Positions 25,506 to 34,939 of a DNA stretch of 64,000 nucleotides are shown here, piece by piece. The DNA lies in the NCBI RefSeq assembly GCF_005938215.1, contig NZ_VCPD01000003.1:496001-560000 (forward strand), given 5' to 3'. The notes beneath the pieces are model-generated. The model worked only from the letters and a program-made list of their open reading frames with translations, was not told the origin of the DNA and made no database searches. The translations under genes were made by a program, and so were the position numbers. Each line of letters starts with the position of its first letter. Positions within the stretch are counted from its first letter, which is position 1. The DNA is from Ruegeria sediminis. GTDB taxonomy: Bacteria; Pseudomonadota; Alphaproteobacteria; Rhodobacterales; Rhodobacteraceae.

Positions 25506-26825
25506 TTAGGATTGGGGCTGTGGCTCTGCAGCCAGCTCCAGCTGCTCGCAGAGCGTGTCGATAACCGATTCCAGCGCTGATTTCTGATTGCTGACGCAGC
25601 CCCGCGCGGCAGAACGCGCTGCGGCCAGCGCCGCGTCATCCTGCAGCCAATGCGCAACGGCTTGCGCGAGGTCTTCGGATGTCCGAACTTCCTTAGCCCC
25701 GCCGCTGGCCAGAAGCGGGGCATAGGTTTCGGCAAAGTTGAAGAAGCCCGGCCCGGTGATGACCGCCGCGCCAGCCTGCGCCGGCTCAAACGGGTTGTGG
25801 CCGCCAATCTCCTTCAGCGAACCGCCCAGGAAAACGATGGGGCACAGCGCGTACCAGGTTCCGGTTTCGCCAAGCGTGTCGGCAAGATAGACCTGAGTAT
25901 CCGGCGCGATCGGCTGGTCCTTGGTGCGTTGCGCAAACTCCAGGCCCGCGCCCGACACGAGGTCCGCAACCTGATCCCGGCGTTCCGGGTGGCGCGGGAT
26001 CAGCAACAGCAGCAGATCTGGCCAGCGTTCAAGAAGCCGGGAATGAGCCGCCAGAACGCTTTCTTCCTCGCCCGAATGGGTAGAACTGGCGATCCAGAGG
26101 GGGCGCTCGCCGATTTCGCTGCGGAGGCGGTTCAGCACCTCTTCGTCGATCGGCAACGGGTCCGACATCGCCTTTAGATTGGTTCCGGGTTGCACGCGGT
26201 CCGGATCGGCGCCCATCGCGACGAGGTTCGATGCGGTCCTGTCGTTCTGGGTCAGGAACAGGCGGAACCGGTCCAGGATGAAGCGGGCGGTGGCGGGGCG
26301 TCGTTTCCAGCCCTCGACGGATTTCTCGGACAGGCGGGCGTTGAGCAGCGCCAGCGGGATGCCCCGTTCGGCGCTTTCGACGATGAGGCGCGGCCAGATC
26401 TCGCTTTCGACGAAGATCCCCGCATCCGGGCGCCAGTGCTCCAGAAAACGACGCACAGGGGCCGGAGTGTCCAGAGGCGGGTATTGGTGCCGGGTCCGAG
26501 GTGGCAGCCGTTTCTCGATCAGCGCGGCAGAGGTAGGGGTGCCCGAGGTGATCAGAAATTCGGCCTCCGGCAGGTGGTTTCCCATCCGCCTGATCAGGCT
26601 CAGTACCGACAGGCTTTCTCCGACGCTGGCGGCGTGGAACCAGATGAGCCGGCTTTGCGGACGGGGCAGGCTGGCATGGCCTAACCTTTCCTGCTGCCGT
26701 TTCTCCGGCACGCCGGCGTCTTTCAGCTTTTTCCGGACGGTGGCCCAAGCCACCGGAGCCGCGATAGACGTGAAACCCCGATAAAGCGCGTAAAGCACCG
26801 TGGGCCGGCCGCTGATACCGGTCAC
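25506..26825 (-). CDS. waaA: 3-deoxy-D-manno-octulosonic acid (Kdo) transferase
   Basis: WaaA adds Kdo to lipid A precursors at the inner face of the cytoplasmic membrane. The 439-residue protein has the N-terminal signal-anchor region, the WFHAASVGE motif with the catalytic Glu, FVESEIWP, and the C-terminal GT-B half with IASSTHSGEE and LGGSLKEIGGHNPFEPA. It starts with GTG one base after the end of moaA, so it is probably translationally coupled to it. Lipid A disaccharide genes are not in the window. Confidence 0.94.
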   Translation of the reverse strand: MTGISGRPTVLYALYRGFTSIAAPVAWATVRKKLKDAGVPEKRQQERLGHASLPRPQSRLIWFHAASVGESLSVLSLIRRMGNHLPEAEFLITSGTPTSAALIEKRLPPRTRHQYPPLDTPAPVRRFLEHWRPDAGIFVESEIWPRLIVESAERGIPLALLNARLSEKSVEGWKRRPATARFILDRFRLFLTQNDRTASNLVAMGADPDRVQPGTNLKAMSDPLPIDEEVLNRLRSEIGERPLWIASSTHSGEEESVLAAHSRLLERWPDLLLLLIPRHPERRDQVADLVSGAGLEFAQRTKDQPIAPDTQVYLADTLGETGTWYALCPIVFLGGSLKEIGGHNPFEPAQAGAAVITGPGFFNFAETYAPLLASGGAKEVRTSEDLAQAVAHWLQDDAALAAARSAARGCVSNQKSALESVIDTLCEQLELAAEPQPQS

Positions 26826-26826
26826 G

Positions 26827-27834
26827 TCAGCCGCCCGTGTGGCTCATGTGCCGCGTCATCTGCCCGTCGATGCGTTGACGGGAGTAGTCGAAATCATGGC
26901 CCTTGGGCTTGTGGCTGATGGCGGCGCGGATCGCCTGTTCCAGAGGCGCTTCGGTACCCGGATGATCCCGCAGCGGTTTGCGCAGATCGGCCATGTCCTC
27001 CTGCCCCAGGCACATGTAGAGCTCACCGGTGCAGGTCAGGCGGACGCGGTTGCAGCTTTCGCAGAAATTGTGGCTGAGAGGCGTGATGAAGCCGATTTTC
27101 TGACCCGTTTCCTCCAGCCGCACATAGCGCGCGGGTCCGCCCGTGCGTTCGGCCAGATCGGTCACGCTGTAGTGTTTCTCGTATTCGGACCGCACATCCT
27201 TGAGCGACCAGTACTGATCCAGACGGTCTTCGTTGCCGATGTCGCCCATCGGCATGACTTCGATCCAGGTCAGATCCATGTCCCGTTCGGCGCACCATTC
27301 GGTGATGCGCGGCAGTTCGTCCTCGTTAAACCCTTTCAGGGCGACGGCGTTGATCTTGATCCGCAATCCCGCCTTCTGTGCCGCGTCGATACCGCGCAGC
27401 ACCTGCGGCAGCCGGCCCCAGCGTGTGATGCCGGCGAATTTCGCTTCGTCCAGCGTATCGAGCGAGACGTTCACCCGGCGCACCCCTGCCGCGTATAGCT
27501 GGTCGGCAAAGCGGGCCAGTTGTGAGCCGTTCGTGGTCAGCGTCAACTCCTTGAGTGCTCCGCTGTCCAGATGCCGGGTCATCGCGTCGAAGAAGGTCAT
27601 GATGTCCCGCCTCACCAGTGGCTCGCCTCCGGTGATGCGCAGTTTCTCCACCCCCATCCGGATGAAGGTCGAGCACATGCGGTCCAGTTCTTCCAGCGTC
27701 AGCAGCTCCCGCTTCGGCAGAAAGGTCATGTTCTCGGACATGCAATAGACGCAGCGAAAATCGCAGCGATCCGTGACGGAAACGCGGAGATAGGTGATGG
27801 CGCGAGCGAACGGGTCTATCAGCGGAGCGGTCAT
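26827..27834 (-). CDS. moaA: GTP 3',8-cyclase (molybdenum cofactor biosynthesis)
   Basis: The 335-residue radical-SAM enzyme makes the first intermediate of molybdopterin from GTP. The N-terminal cluster motif is CDFRCVYC (Cx3Cx2C). The C-terminal second cluster uses [11 protein letters not shown], with another Cys later, and the protein ends in Gly-Gly, the tail MoaA needs for activity. Length is normal. Its product is required by the molybdenum hydroxylase at the left end of the window. It heads the moaA-waaA pair. Confidence 0.96.
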   Translation of the reverse strand: MTAPLIDPFARAITYLRVSVTDRCDFRCVYCMSENMTFLPKRELLTLEELDRMCSTFIRMGVEKLRITGGEPLVRRDIMTFFDAMTRHLDSGALKELTLTTNGSQLARFADQLYAAGVRRVNVSLDTLDEAKFAGITRWGRLPQVLRGIDAAQKAGLRIKINAVALKGFNEDELPRITEWCAERDMDLTWIEVMPMGDIGNEDRLDQYWSLKDVRSEYEKHYSVTDLAERTGGPARYVRLEETGQKIGFITPLSHNFCESCNRVRLTCTGELYMCLGQEDMADLRKPLRDHPGTEAPLEQAIRAAISHKPKGHDFDYSRQRIDGQMTRHMSHTGG

Positions 27835-27924
27835 GTGACATAGGTAAAGCGGGGATCAGCCAGCGGCAAGAGCTAACCGTCTTTGGGCTGGCATGGACGG
27901 ACATGCGGGGATAGGGTTCTCGGC

Positions 27925-28359
27925 ATGAAGCGCGCCGTTTTGATATCGCTGGTACTTTTGGCAGGTTGCGACGCCGTTCGCACCTCTTCGAACCGATTGT
28001 TCGGTGGTTCGGATCGTCCGCAGAACACCGCCGCGGATGAGGCGGTGGTCGAAGACGTGGCAGCGGAAGAGGTGCAACCAACCGAGGCCGTCGTCGTCGA
28101 TACCGGCTGGGACGGGGCGAAGCAGACCATCGCGGGATTGGGCGATCCCACGAAACCCGGACGCTGGCTGGAAACGCCGCTGGTCAAGACCGAGATGAAC
28201 GGGCGGATCGTCGTGCAAAGGACCGGGGCGCAGGCTTATGTCGCCCTTGTTCCCGCGCCCGGAGCCGAAGGCGCCGGCAGTCGTTTGTCGCTTGAAGCGA
28301 TGCAGGCCTTGCTGGTGCCACTCGACCAACTGGTCGAGTTGGACGTTTATTCCAACTGA
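27925..28359 (+). CDS. hypothetical lipoprotein
   Basis: The 144-residue protein has a lipoprotein signal (MKRAVLISLVLLAGC, lipobox LLAGC, Cys15), then an acidic, Ala/Val-rich linker (about residues 30-58) and a small C-terminal domain. That domain has GLGDPTKPGRWLETPLV and SRLSLEAMQALLVPLDQLVELDVY, which recall periplasmic SPOR-like or D-galactarate-type small domains only vaguely. I do not recognise the family. It overlaps the 3' end of the convergent alkD-like gene by 13 nt. Confidence 0.65.
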   Translation: MKRAVLISLVLLAGCDAVRTSSNRLFGGSDRPQNTAADEAVVEDVAAEEVQPTEAVVVDTGWDGAKQTIAGLGDPTKPGRWLETPLVKTEMNGRIVVQRTGAQAYVALVPAPGAEGAGSRLSLEAMQALLVPLDQLVELDVYSN

Positions 28360-29033
28360 TCTTTCAAGTACTTGCCCGCTTCCTTGCGTGCAAAGGGTTT
28401 CATGTCCTGCCCGTGCCGGTCCAGAAATGCGCGGGTGCGTCCGGGATCGTGTTTCGACAGGTCCCGCAGCCACCAAGCGACCGCCTTCTGGATGAACCAG
28501 TCGCGGTCCGAGACATAGGTTGCCGCCCATCCGAGGATGCGGTCGCGGCGCTCCAGGTCTTCGGGTTTGGGATGGTTCTGCTTGGTCCAGGGCAGCGTCG
28601 CCACCAGGGCGGCCCGACGGGTCCACATGTGGTCCGAGCGGGTCCATTCCTCGATCTGATCCAGGCGTTCCGGACGGGCAATCAGGCGTTTCTGCATCGC
28701 CATGCAGGCATGATCGGCCACTGCCCAGGCGTCGAAATCGGGTAGCCAGCTTAGCAGCAGGGCCCAGACCGCCTCATCCGGCCGGATGCGAGCCTGGGTG
28801 AGCAGTTTCGACGCGGCCAATCGTGCCTCGTGGATGTTCGTCTGCCACAGGGCATCGGCCAGTTCGACGCGTTCGGGAACGCTCAATTCCTGCCGCCAGG
28901 ACTTGGTCAGGTCGTTGAGCACCGGGTTGGACACCCCCAGGTAGGGGCGGTCGATTTTATGATAGGCAGCCATCTGCGCCGCCCGCTCGGGGTCGGCATG
29001 GGCCCTGATCTGGTCGAGATGCGGGGCGGGCAT
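28347..29033 (-). CDS. DNA alkylation repair protein (AlkD-like HEAT-repeat glycosylase)
   Basis: The 228-residue all-helical protein has the AlkD pattern: WQTNIHEARLAASKLL, RPEAVWALLLSWLPDFDAWAV-like helices, WTRSDHMWTRRAAL, and RDWFIQKAVAWWLRDLSKHDP near the end. The conserved aspartate and tryptophans that line the alkylated-base pocket are present. Start 29033 (MPAPHLDQIRAHAD) is favoured over an upstream ATG at 29117 that would overlap the previous gene. Last gene of the glmU-glmS-PPOX operon, 7 nt after it. Removes alkylated purines (family inference). Confidence 0.85.
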   Translation of the reverse strand: MPAPHLDQIRAHADPERAAQMAAYHKIDRPYLGVSNPVLNDLTKSWRQELSVPERVELADALWQTNIHEARLAASKLLTQARIRPDEAVWALLLSWLPDFDAWAVADHACMAMQKRLIARPERLDQIEEWTRSDHMWTRRAALVATLPWTKQNHPKPEDLERRDRILGWAATYVSDRDWFIQKAVAWWLRDLSKHDPGRTRAFLDRHGQDMKPFARKEAGKYLKDQLE

Positions 29034-29040
29034 GGCGGTT

Positions 29041-29583
29041 TCAGACCGGCACGCCGGTGGGCTTGCCGTCGATTGTGGTCTGGTTCCTGTCACTCCAATA
29101 GGCGCGGATATCCTCATCGGACTTGCCGTCCACCCATTTCTGCATCGTATCGCGTTCCGCCCGGTAATCCATCAGCGGTACCGCATAGCCGCACGAGGTT
29201 TGAACCAGGTCTATCGCCACGTCGAAGATCTGGCGGGCGCTGCGGTGAGGCGGGAACAGCGCCGCGAATTCGGTCCAGTCTTTGTCGTCGGCCTGTACGG
29301 TTCGCGCAGTGCCATAGGCTCGCAGGATCAGCGGGCGGGTGGTGAAAGAGCACCACATGAGCGTCATCCGGTTGTTCTCAAGCAGATGCCCGGCGGTTTC
29401 GTTGCCGCTGCCGGTCAGGTTCATCCAAAGGATCCTGTTCGGCCCCATCACCCGCAGCGACTCCATCCCCTTGGGCGAGATGTTCACCCGCCCTTCCGGA
29501 CCGGCAGACCCGGTGAAGAAGAGGTGCTGATCCTCGATGAACTTGCGGTGCGCGTCGTCGAGGGCAGGAAACTGCTTGGCCAT
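29041..29583 (-). CDS. pyridoxamine 5'-phosphate oxidase-family FMN-binding protein
   Basis: The 180-residue protein has the split-barrel flavin-binding fold: HLFFTGSAGPEGRVNISPKGMES, then RILWMNLTGSGNETAGHLLENNRMTLM, as in general-stress PPOX-like proteins. It lacks the full PdxH signature, so it is more likely an F420/FMN-dependent reductase or flavin-binding stress protein. The gap to glmS is 3 nt and to the downstream alkD-like gene 7 nt. Confidence 0.8.
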   Translation of the reverse strand: MAKQFPALDDAHRKFIEDQHLFFTGSAGPEGRVNISPKGMESLRVMGPNRILWMNLTGSGNETAGHLLENNRMTLMWCSFTTRPLILRAYGTARTVQADDKDWTEFAALFPPHRSARQIFDVAIDLVQTSCGYAVPLMDYRAERDTMQKWVDGKSDEDIRAYWSDRNQTTIDGKPTGVPV

Positions 29584-29586
29584 GGT

Positions 29587-31410
29587 TCACTCCACAGTAA
29601 CGGATTTCGCCAGATTGCGCGGCTGGTCCACGTCCGTACCCTTGGCGACAGCCGTGTGATAGGCGAGCAGTTGCGCAGGGACGGCATAGAGGATCGGCGA
29701 CAGGCTGGAATGGATGTGCGGCATCCGGATCGTGGCCCAAACGCCGTCCTCGGCCTCGGCAATGCCGTCGTCATCCGAGACGAGGATGACCTTGCCCTTG
29801 CGTGCCATCACCTCCTGCATGTTCGACACGGTCTTGTCGAACAGCGCATCGCGCGGGGCCATCACTACCACCGGCATGTTCTTGTCGATCAGCGCGATAG
29901 GGCCGTGCTTCAACTCTCCTGATGCGTAACCTTCGGCGTGTATATAGCTGATTTCCTTGAGCTTTAACGCGCCCTCCAGCGCCAGCGGATACATCAGCCC
30001 GCGGCCCAGGAACAGCACGTCGCGCGCCTCGCTGAGCCTTTGCGCGGCTTTTCTGATCGGGCGGTTCTGATCCAGCGCCGTGTTCAGTGCCGTCGGCAGA
30101 CCGCGCAGGGCAGCGGCGTGGTCGGAGAGTTCCTCGTCCGTCATGGTGCCGCGGTCTGCCGCGGCCTTGAGGGCCAGCATCAGCAGAACGGCCAGTTGGC
30201 ACGTGAACGCCTTGGTCGAAGCGACGCCGATTTCCACGCCGGCATGAATGGGCAGCGCCAGATCGCTTTCGCGCGCGATCGAGCTTTCCGGAACGTTGAT
30301 CACCGACACGATCTTGTCCGCCTTGCCCTCGCAATAGCGCAGCGCCGCAAGCGTATCTGCGGTTTCGCCCGACTGGCTGACGAACAGCGCCAGCGTGCGG
30401 CCAGGGATCGGCGGTTCGCGGTAGCGGAACTCCGAGGCGATATCGACCTCGACGGGCATCTTGGCCAGTTGCTCGAACCAGTATTTCGCGGTGAGGCACG
30501 CATAGAAGGCGGTGCCGCAGGCGACCATGGTCAGCCGATCCAGTTTGGAGAAATCCAGGTTTTCTCCCGGAAGGTTCACGCGATCGCTGCCCGTGGGAAG
30601 GTAGGAACGGATCGCTTCGGCCACGACCACCGGCTGTTCTGCAATTTCCTTCGACATGAAATGCTTGTGTCCGGCCTTGTCAGCCTGCGAATGCTCCAGC
30701 TTTATCCGGCGTATCTCGCGGTTGGCCAGTTCGCCTTTCTCGGTGCGGATCTCCAGCGAGGTCCGCGTCACGACGGCCCTGTCGCCTTCTTCAAGATAGG
30801 TGATCCGGTCGGTCAACGGGGCCAGGGCGATGGCGTCCGAACCCACGAACATCTCGCCGTCCCCGTGCCCTATGGCCAGCGGCGAGCCCTTGCGGGCGGC
30901 GATGATCAGATCCTCCTCGCCGTCGAACAGAAAGGCCAGCGCGAAGGCTCCCTCAAGCTGGTCGATGGTCTTGAACGCCGCCTCGACCGGTCCCAGTCCC
31001 GACCGCATGTGATACTCGGTCATCAACGCAACGGTTTCCGTGTCGGTTTCGGTCTGGAACCTGATTCCGTTGTCCGACAACTCCGCCCGAAGTTCACGGT
31101 AGTTCTCGACGATCCCGTTGTGAACGACCGCGACCGCGCCCGCGCGGTGTGGATGGGCGTTCTCGACCGTCGGCGCGCCGTGCGTGGCCCATCGGGTGTG
31201 GCCTATTCCCGACTTGCCCGGTAGCGGGTCATGCACCAGAAGATCGCTGAGATTGGCCAGCTTGCCCACCGCACGGCGACGGTCGAGCACACCGTCGTTC
31301 ACGGTGGCGATGCCCGCGCTGTCATAGCCGCGGTATTCAAGCCGCTTCAGCGCCTCGACAAGTATCGGCGCGACCTCGTGCTCTCCCAGAACTCCGACGA
31401 TTCCACACAT
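29587..31410 (-). CDS. glmS: glutamine--fructose-6-phosphate aminotransferase (isomerizing)
   Basis: The 607-residue enzyme makes glucosamine-6-phosphate from fructose-6-phosphate and glutamine, the entry step to UDP-GlcNAc. Catalytic Cys2 follows the initiator Met (MCGIVGVLG); the N-terminal glutaminase domain (1 to about 240) shows GHTRWATHG; two SIS domains follow, with SQSGETADT and STKAFTCQ. The C-terminus ends PRNLAKSVTVE, as in GlmS. It is 3 nt downstream of glmU. No glmS ribozyme is expected or seen. Confidence 0.97.
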   Translation of the reverse strand: MCGIVGVLGEHEVAPILVEALKRLEYRGYDSAGIATVNDGVLDRRRAVGKLANLSDLLVHDPLPGKSGIGHTRWATHGAPTVENAHPHRAGAVAVVHNGIVENYRELRAELSDNGIRFQTETDTETVALMTEYHMRSGLGPVEAAFKTIDQLEGAFALAFLFDGEEDLIIAARKGSPLAIGHGDGEMFVGSDAIALAPLTDRITYLEEGDRAVVTRTSLEIRTEKGELANREIRRIKLEHSQADKAGHKHFMSKEIAEQPVVVAEAIRSYLPTGSDRVNLPGENLDFSKLDRLTMVACGTAFYACLTAKYWFEQLAKMPVEVDIASEFRYREPPIPGRTLALFVSQSGETADTLAALRYCEGKADKIVSVINVPESSIARESDLALPIHAGVEIGVASTKAFTCQLAVLLMLALKAAADRGTMTDEELSDHAAALRGLPTALNTALDQNRPIRKAAQRLSEARDVLFLGRGLMYPLALEGALKLKEISYIHAEGYASGELKHGPIALIDKNMPVVVMAPRDALFDKTVSNMQEVMARKGKVILVSDDDGIAEAEDGVWATIRMPHIHSSLSPILYAVPAQLLAYHTAVAKGTDVDQPRNLAKSVTVE

Positions 31411-31413
31411 AGG

Positions 31414-32766
31414 TCAGGCCCTTTTTTCCCGGCGAGCTTTCTTCGCCTTCAACATTTCGAACAGTTTCCGTGCGTATCCCGGCTTGTTTTCCTGCCGCGC
31501 GCGCGCCACGGCCAGCGCATCGGCCTCGACGTCGCGGGTCACCACGGTGCCGGTCGCGGTCATCGCGCCGTCGCCAAGCCGGACAGGGGCCACCAGCATC
31601 GTGTTCGAGCCGACAAACACGTTCTCGCCGATCTCGGTGCGGTGCTTCATCACGCCGTCATAATTGCAGGTGATGGTGCCGGCGCCGATGTTGGTGGCTG
31701 CCCCAACTGAAGCATCGCCGATATAGCTGAGGTGGTTGACCTTGGCGCCTTCTCCGATTTCGGCATTCTTGATTTCGACGAAATTGCCGATCCGGCTGTC
31801 TTCGGCCAGTTCCGTGCCGGGGCGCAGGCGGGCGTAGGGGCCAACAACGGCCCCACGGCTGACATGACAGCCTTCGAGATGCGAAAACGAACGGATCACG
31901 GCGCCGCTCTCCACCGTCACGCCAGGCCCGAAGACGACATTGGGCTCGATCACCGCGTCACGTCCGATCACGGTATCGGCGGCCAGATATACGGTTTCCG
32001 GGGCCATTAGCGTCACGCCCAGATCCAGCAGCTCGGCGCGGGCGCGGGCCTGGAACACGGCGTCCGCCGCCGCCAAGTCCGGGCGCGAGTTCACGCCAAG
32101 CGTCTGCGCCTCTTCGCAGGCCACCGCCGTGACCTTTAGACCGCGCTGGCGGGCGATCTCGACGACATCCGTCAGATAGTACTCCTTGGATGCGTTGTGA
32201 TTGCCGACCTCGTCGATCAGCGAGAACAGCGTGTCTGCGTCACAAGCCATCAGCCCTGAATTGCAGAAGGTTATGGCGCGTTCTTCATCCGATGCGTCCT
32301 TGAATTCGACGATCCGTTCCAGCGTTTCTCCCTGCATCACTAGGCGGCCATAGCGTGCAGGATCCGCCGCTTCAAAGCCGAGGATCACCAAATCGTGCGC
32401 GCGCCGCGCCTCGACCATACGTTCCAGTGTCGCGGGCTGCAGAAACGGGGTGTCCCCGTAAAGGACCACCACGTCGCCGCTGAACCCGTCCAGAGCTTCG
32501 CGGGCCTGTTCGACTGCATGGGCGGTGCCAAGCTGTTCTTGCTGAATGGCGACTACGGCGGTTTCATCCTCGTCCGCGACCGCCTTGGCCACTTCATCGG
32601 CTCCATGACCTGCGACAACCACGGTGCGCTCGGGCGACAGGGCCACGCCGGCGCGCATGGCGTGAATCAGCATCGGGGCGTGGGCGATCGGGTGAAGAAC
32701 CTTCGGCAGGTCCGAATTCATCCTGGTGCCTTTTCCTGCGGCAAGGATGACAAGGGCGGTGCTCAT
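31414..32766 (-). CDS. glmU: bifunctional N-acetylglucosamine-1-phosphate uridyltransferase/glucosamine-1-phosphate acetyltransferase
   Basis: The 450-residue enzyme acetylates GlcN-1-P and couples it to UTP. The N-terminal pyrophosphorylase domain has LAAGKGTRMNSDLPKVLH and LYGDTPFL. The C-terminal left-handed beta helix has hexapeptide repeats with HLSYIGDASVG and GTITCNYDG, including acetyltransferase residues. First gene of the operon glmU-glmS-PPOX-alkD. Divergent from gph across 133 nt, where its promoter must lie. Confidence 0.97.
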   Translation of the reverse strand: MSTALVILAAGKGTRMNSDLPKVLHPIAHAPMLIHAMRAGVALSPERTVVVAGHGADEVAKAVADEDETAVVAIQQEQLGTAHAVEQAREALDGFSGDVVVLYGDTPFLQPATLERMVEARRAHDLVILGFEAADPARYGRLVMQGETLERIVEFKDASDEERAITFCNSGLMACDADTLFSLIDEVGNHNASKEYYLTDVVEIARQRGLKVTAVACEEAQTLGVNSRPDLAAADAVFQARARAELLDLGVTLMAPETVYLAADTVIGRDAVIEPNVVFGPGVTVESGAVIRSFSHLEGCHVSRGAVVGPYARLRPGTELAEDSRIGNFVEIKNAEIGEGAKVNHLSYIGDASVGAATNIGAGTITCNYDGVMKHRTEIGENVFVGSNTMLVAPVRLGDGAMTATGTVVTRDVEADALAVARARQENKPGYARKLFEMLKAKKARREKRA

Positions 32767-32899
32767 GAAAATATTATCTCTTTCGTTTTGCTGGCGACCG
32801 TTTTATCCGCTGAGGGCAAAGTCGCAAGCGGTTCCGTGATCAAACAAGATTGCCGTTTGCAACACGTCGTGGCGGATACCCGCCGAGCAAGGAGGCCGC

Positions 32900-33571
32900 A
32901 TGCGCACGGTGATTTTCGATCTGGACGGTACCTTGGCGGACACGTCAGGAGACCTGCTGGCTGCGGCAAATCACTGTTTCCGGCAGATGGGGCACGGCGA
33001 TGTACTGGTGCATGGGCAAGATGCCAATATCGCACTTCGCGGCGGCCGCATGATGCTGACTCACGGGCTGGAGCGTGTCGGTGCGTACCGTGCCGACACC
33101 GTCGATGAGTTTTACCCGGTTCTGCTGGCGGCCTATGCCGAAGCCATCGACCACCACACCGCATTCTATCCCGGCGCGATGGAGGCGGTAGAGGCGCTGA
33201 AGGCCGCCGGCTATGGAGTCGGCATCTGCACCAACAAGCCCGAAGCGCTGGCCGACCTGCTGCTGACGCGTCTCGGCGTTCGCGAAGTCTTTGCCTCGCT
33301 GGTCGGTGCGGACACGCTTCCGGTGCGCAAACCCGATCCCGAACCGCTGCGCGAAGCCGCGCGGAGGGCCGGAGGCGACCCTGCTAGATGCGTTCTGGTC
33401 GGGGATTCCGACACTGACCGGAACACGGCCCGCGCCGCCGGCGTGCCTTCGGTTTTGGTGACGTTCGGTCCTTCGGGCGCCGACATGGCCGCATTGGAAC
33501 CCGAAGCCTTGCTGCATCATTTCGACGATCTGCCGGGTCTTGTGCCGAATCTGATCGGCCGGGTGTTCTGA
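32900..33571 (+). CDS. gph: HAD-family phosphatase, phosphoglycolate phosphatase type
   Basis: The 223-residue HAD hydrolase has motif I FDLDGTLADT (nucleophile Asp), motif II (ICTNKP), motif III lysine (VRKPDPEPL) and motif IV (VGDSDTDRNTARAAG). The cap domain size matches Gph, which dephosphorylates 2-phosphoglycolate from DNA repair or photorespiration-like reactions. AAGGAGG precedes the ATG. HAD specificity cannot be fixed by sequence alone. Confidence 0.85.
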   Translation: MRTVIFDLDGTLADTSGDLLAAANHCFRQMGHGDVLVHGQDANIALRGGRMMLTHGLERVGAYRADTVDEFYPVLLAAYAEAIDHHTAFYPGAMEAVEALKAAGYGVGICTNKPEALADLLLTRLGVREVFASLVGADTLPVRKPDPEPLREAARRAGGDPARCVLVGDSDTDRNTARAAGVPSVLVTFGPSGADMAALEPEALLHHFDDLPGLVPNLIGRVF

Positions 33572-33633
33572 TCTGCGCCGAGTTCACTGTTTCCCCCCTT
33601 GACCGGGGCTGCGGCTGCTCGCACAAACAGGCA

Positions 33634-34824
33634 ATGAGCGAAAGATTTTCTGGCAGTTTCACCCAGCAGGAACCCATCCCGGAGGAGGCGATCGAGGCCG
33701 CCGTGTCGGTGCTGCGCCACGGGCGGTTGCACCGTTACAATCTTGCGCCTGGAGAATTGGGCGAAACGGCATTGCTCGAACAGGAATTCGCGGCGCAGAT
33801 CGGCGCGAAATACTGTCTGGCCGTGGCTTCGGGCGGTTATGCGCTTGCGACGGCACTCAGGGCGGTGGGCGTCAAGCCGGGGGATCCGGTGTTGACGAAT
33901 GCCTTTACCCTGGCGCCCGTGCCGGGTTCGATTGCCGCGGTCGGCGCAGTTCCCATCTTCGTGGGCGTCACCGAAGACCTGACCATCGATCTGGACGATC
34001 TGGCAGCCAAGTCGGGGCAGGCCAAGGTGCTGATGCTCAGCCACATGCGCGGCCATCTGTGCGACATGGATCGCTTGATGGAAATTTGCGACGCTGCAGG
34101 GATAACGGTGATCGAGGACTGCGCCCACACGATGGGGGCGGCCTGGAACGGGGTGCCTTCGGGGAGGCAGGGGGCCATCGGCTGCTATTCCTGCCAGACT
34201 TACAAGCACGTCAATTCTGGCGAGGGCGGGCTTCTCGTCACCGACGACGCGGAACTGGCGGCAAGATCGGTGATGCTGTCGGGTTCGTACATGCTGTTCG
34301 AACGGCACATGGCTGCGCCGCCGCCGGAGGTGTTCGACAGGGTGAAATATGACACGCCGAACATCTCGGGCCGTATGGACAATCTGAGAGCTGCCATCCT
34401 GCGCCCGCAACTCAGGCAACTCGACGCGCAGGTATCGCGATGGAACGAGCGATACCGCGAGATCGAAAGTGGTCTGCGTGGCACACCGGGGCTGACCATC
34501 ATCGACCGCCCCGAGGCCGAGTCCTACGTGGGTTCGTCGATCCAGTTTCTGCTGCTCGACTGGCCGGGCGAGCGCGTGGCCGAGGTGGTCCGCCGCTGTG
34601 CCGAGCGCGGCGTTGAGCTGAAGTGGTTCGGCCGGGCGGAACCTGTCGGCTTCACGTCGCGCTATGACAGCTGGCGCTACGCCAAGAGCGAACAGATGCC
34701 GAAAAGCGACCGCATCCTCGCAGGCATTGTGGACATGCGGGTTCCGCTGACCTTTTCGCTGGAAGACTGCCGCCTCATCGCGCGCATCATCCGGGCGGAA
34801 GTCGGAGCCGTATTTCAATCTTGA
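33634..34824 (+). CDS. DegT/DnrJ/EryC1/StrS-family PLP aminotransferase
   Basis: The 396-residue protein belongs to the sugar aminotransferase family. PLP residues are seen: CAHTMGAAWNG (ring-stacking region) and Lys in SCQTYKHVNSGEGG; the substrate loop includes NISGRMDNLRAAIL. Family members make aminosugars or, in a few cases, aromatic or cyclitol amines. No nucleotide-sugar, polysaccharide or antibiotic genes are adjacent, so it is an orphan here. It lies 62 nt after gph and ends before a hairpin terminator. Confidence 0.85.
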   Translation: MSERFSGSFTQQEPIPEEAIEAAVSVLRHGRLHRYNLAPGELGETALLEQEFAAQIGAKYCLAVASGGYALATALRAVGVKPGDPVLTNAFTLAPVPGSIAAVGAVPIFVGVTEDLTIDLDDLAAKSGQAKVLMLSHMRGHLCDMDRLMEICDAAGITVIEDCAHTMGAAWNGVPSGRQGAIGCYSCQTYKHVNSGEGGLLVTDDAELAARSVMLSGSYMLFERHMAAPPPEVFDRVKYDTPNISGRMDNLRAAILRPQLRQLDAQVSRWNERYREIESGLRGTPGLTIIDRPEAESYVGSSIQFLLLDWPGERVAEVVRRCAERGVELKWFGRAEPVGFTSRYDSWRYAKSEQMPKSDRILAGIVDMRVPLTFSLEDCRLIARIIRAEVGAVFQS

Positions 34825-34876
34825 TCCGGCCTAGCACGTCTGCAAAGCGCGGACGTAAACCGAATCGCGCCCGTTT

Positions 34877-34907
34877 CGGCGGAGCGGCGCCGTTCCGCCG
34901 TTTTGTT
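34877..34907 (+). terminator. rho-independent terminator after the DegT-type aminotransferase
   Basis: CGGCGGA (34877-34883) and TCCGCCG (34894-34900) form a seven-pair stem that can extend inward, followed by TTTTGTT. It separates the aminotransferase from the leucine operon promoter. Confidence 0.7.
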
Positions 34908-34939
34908 ATTTGGTGCGGGGCGGAACGTGAAGGCAATCG

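Noticed and set aside
29587..31410. Possible glmS ribozyme or riboswitch control
   Set aside because: glmS is the second gene of an operon with a 3-nt gap; there is no leader for a ribozyme, which is a feature of Gram-positive glmS.
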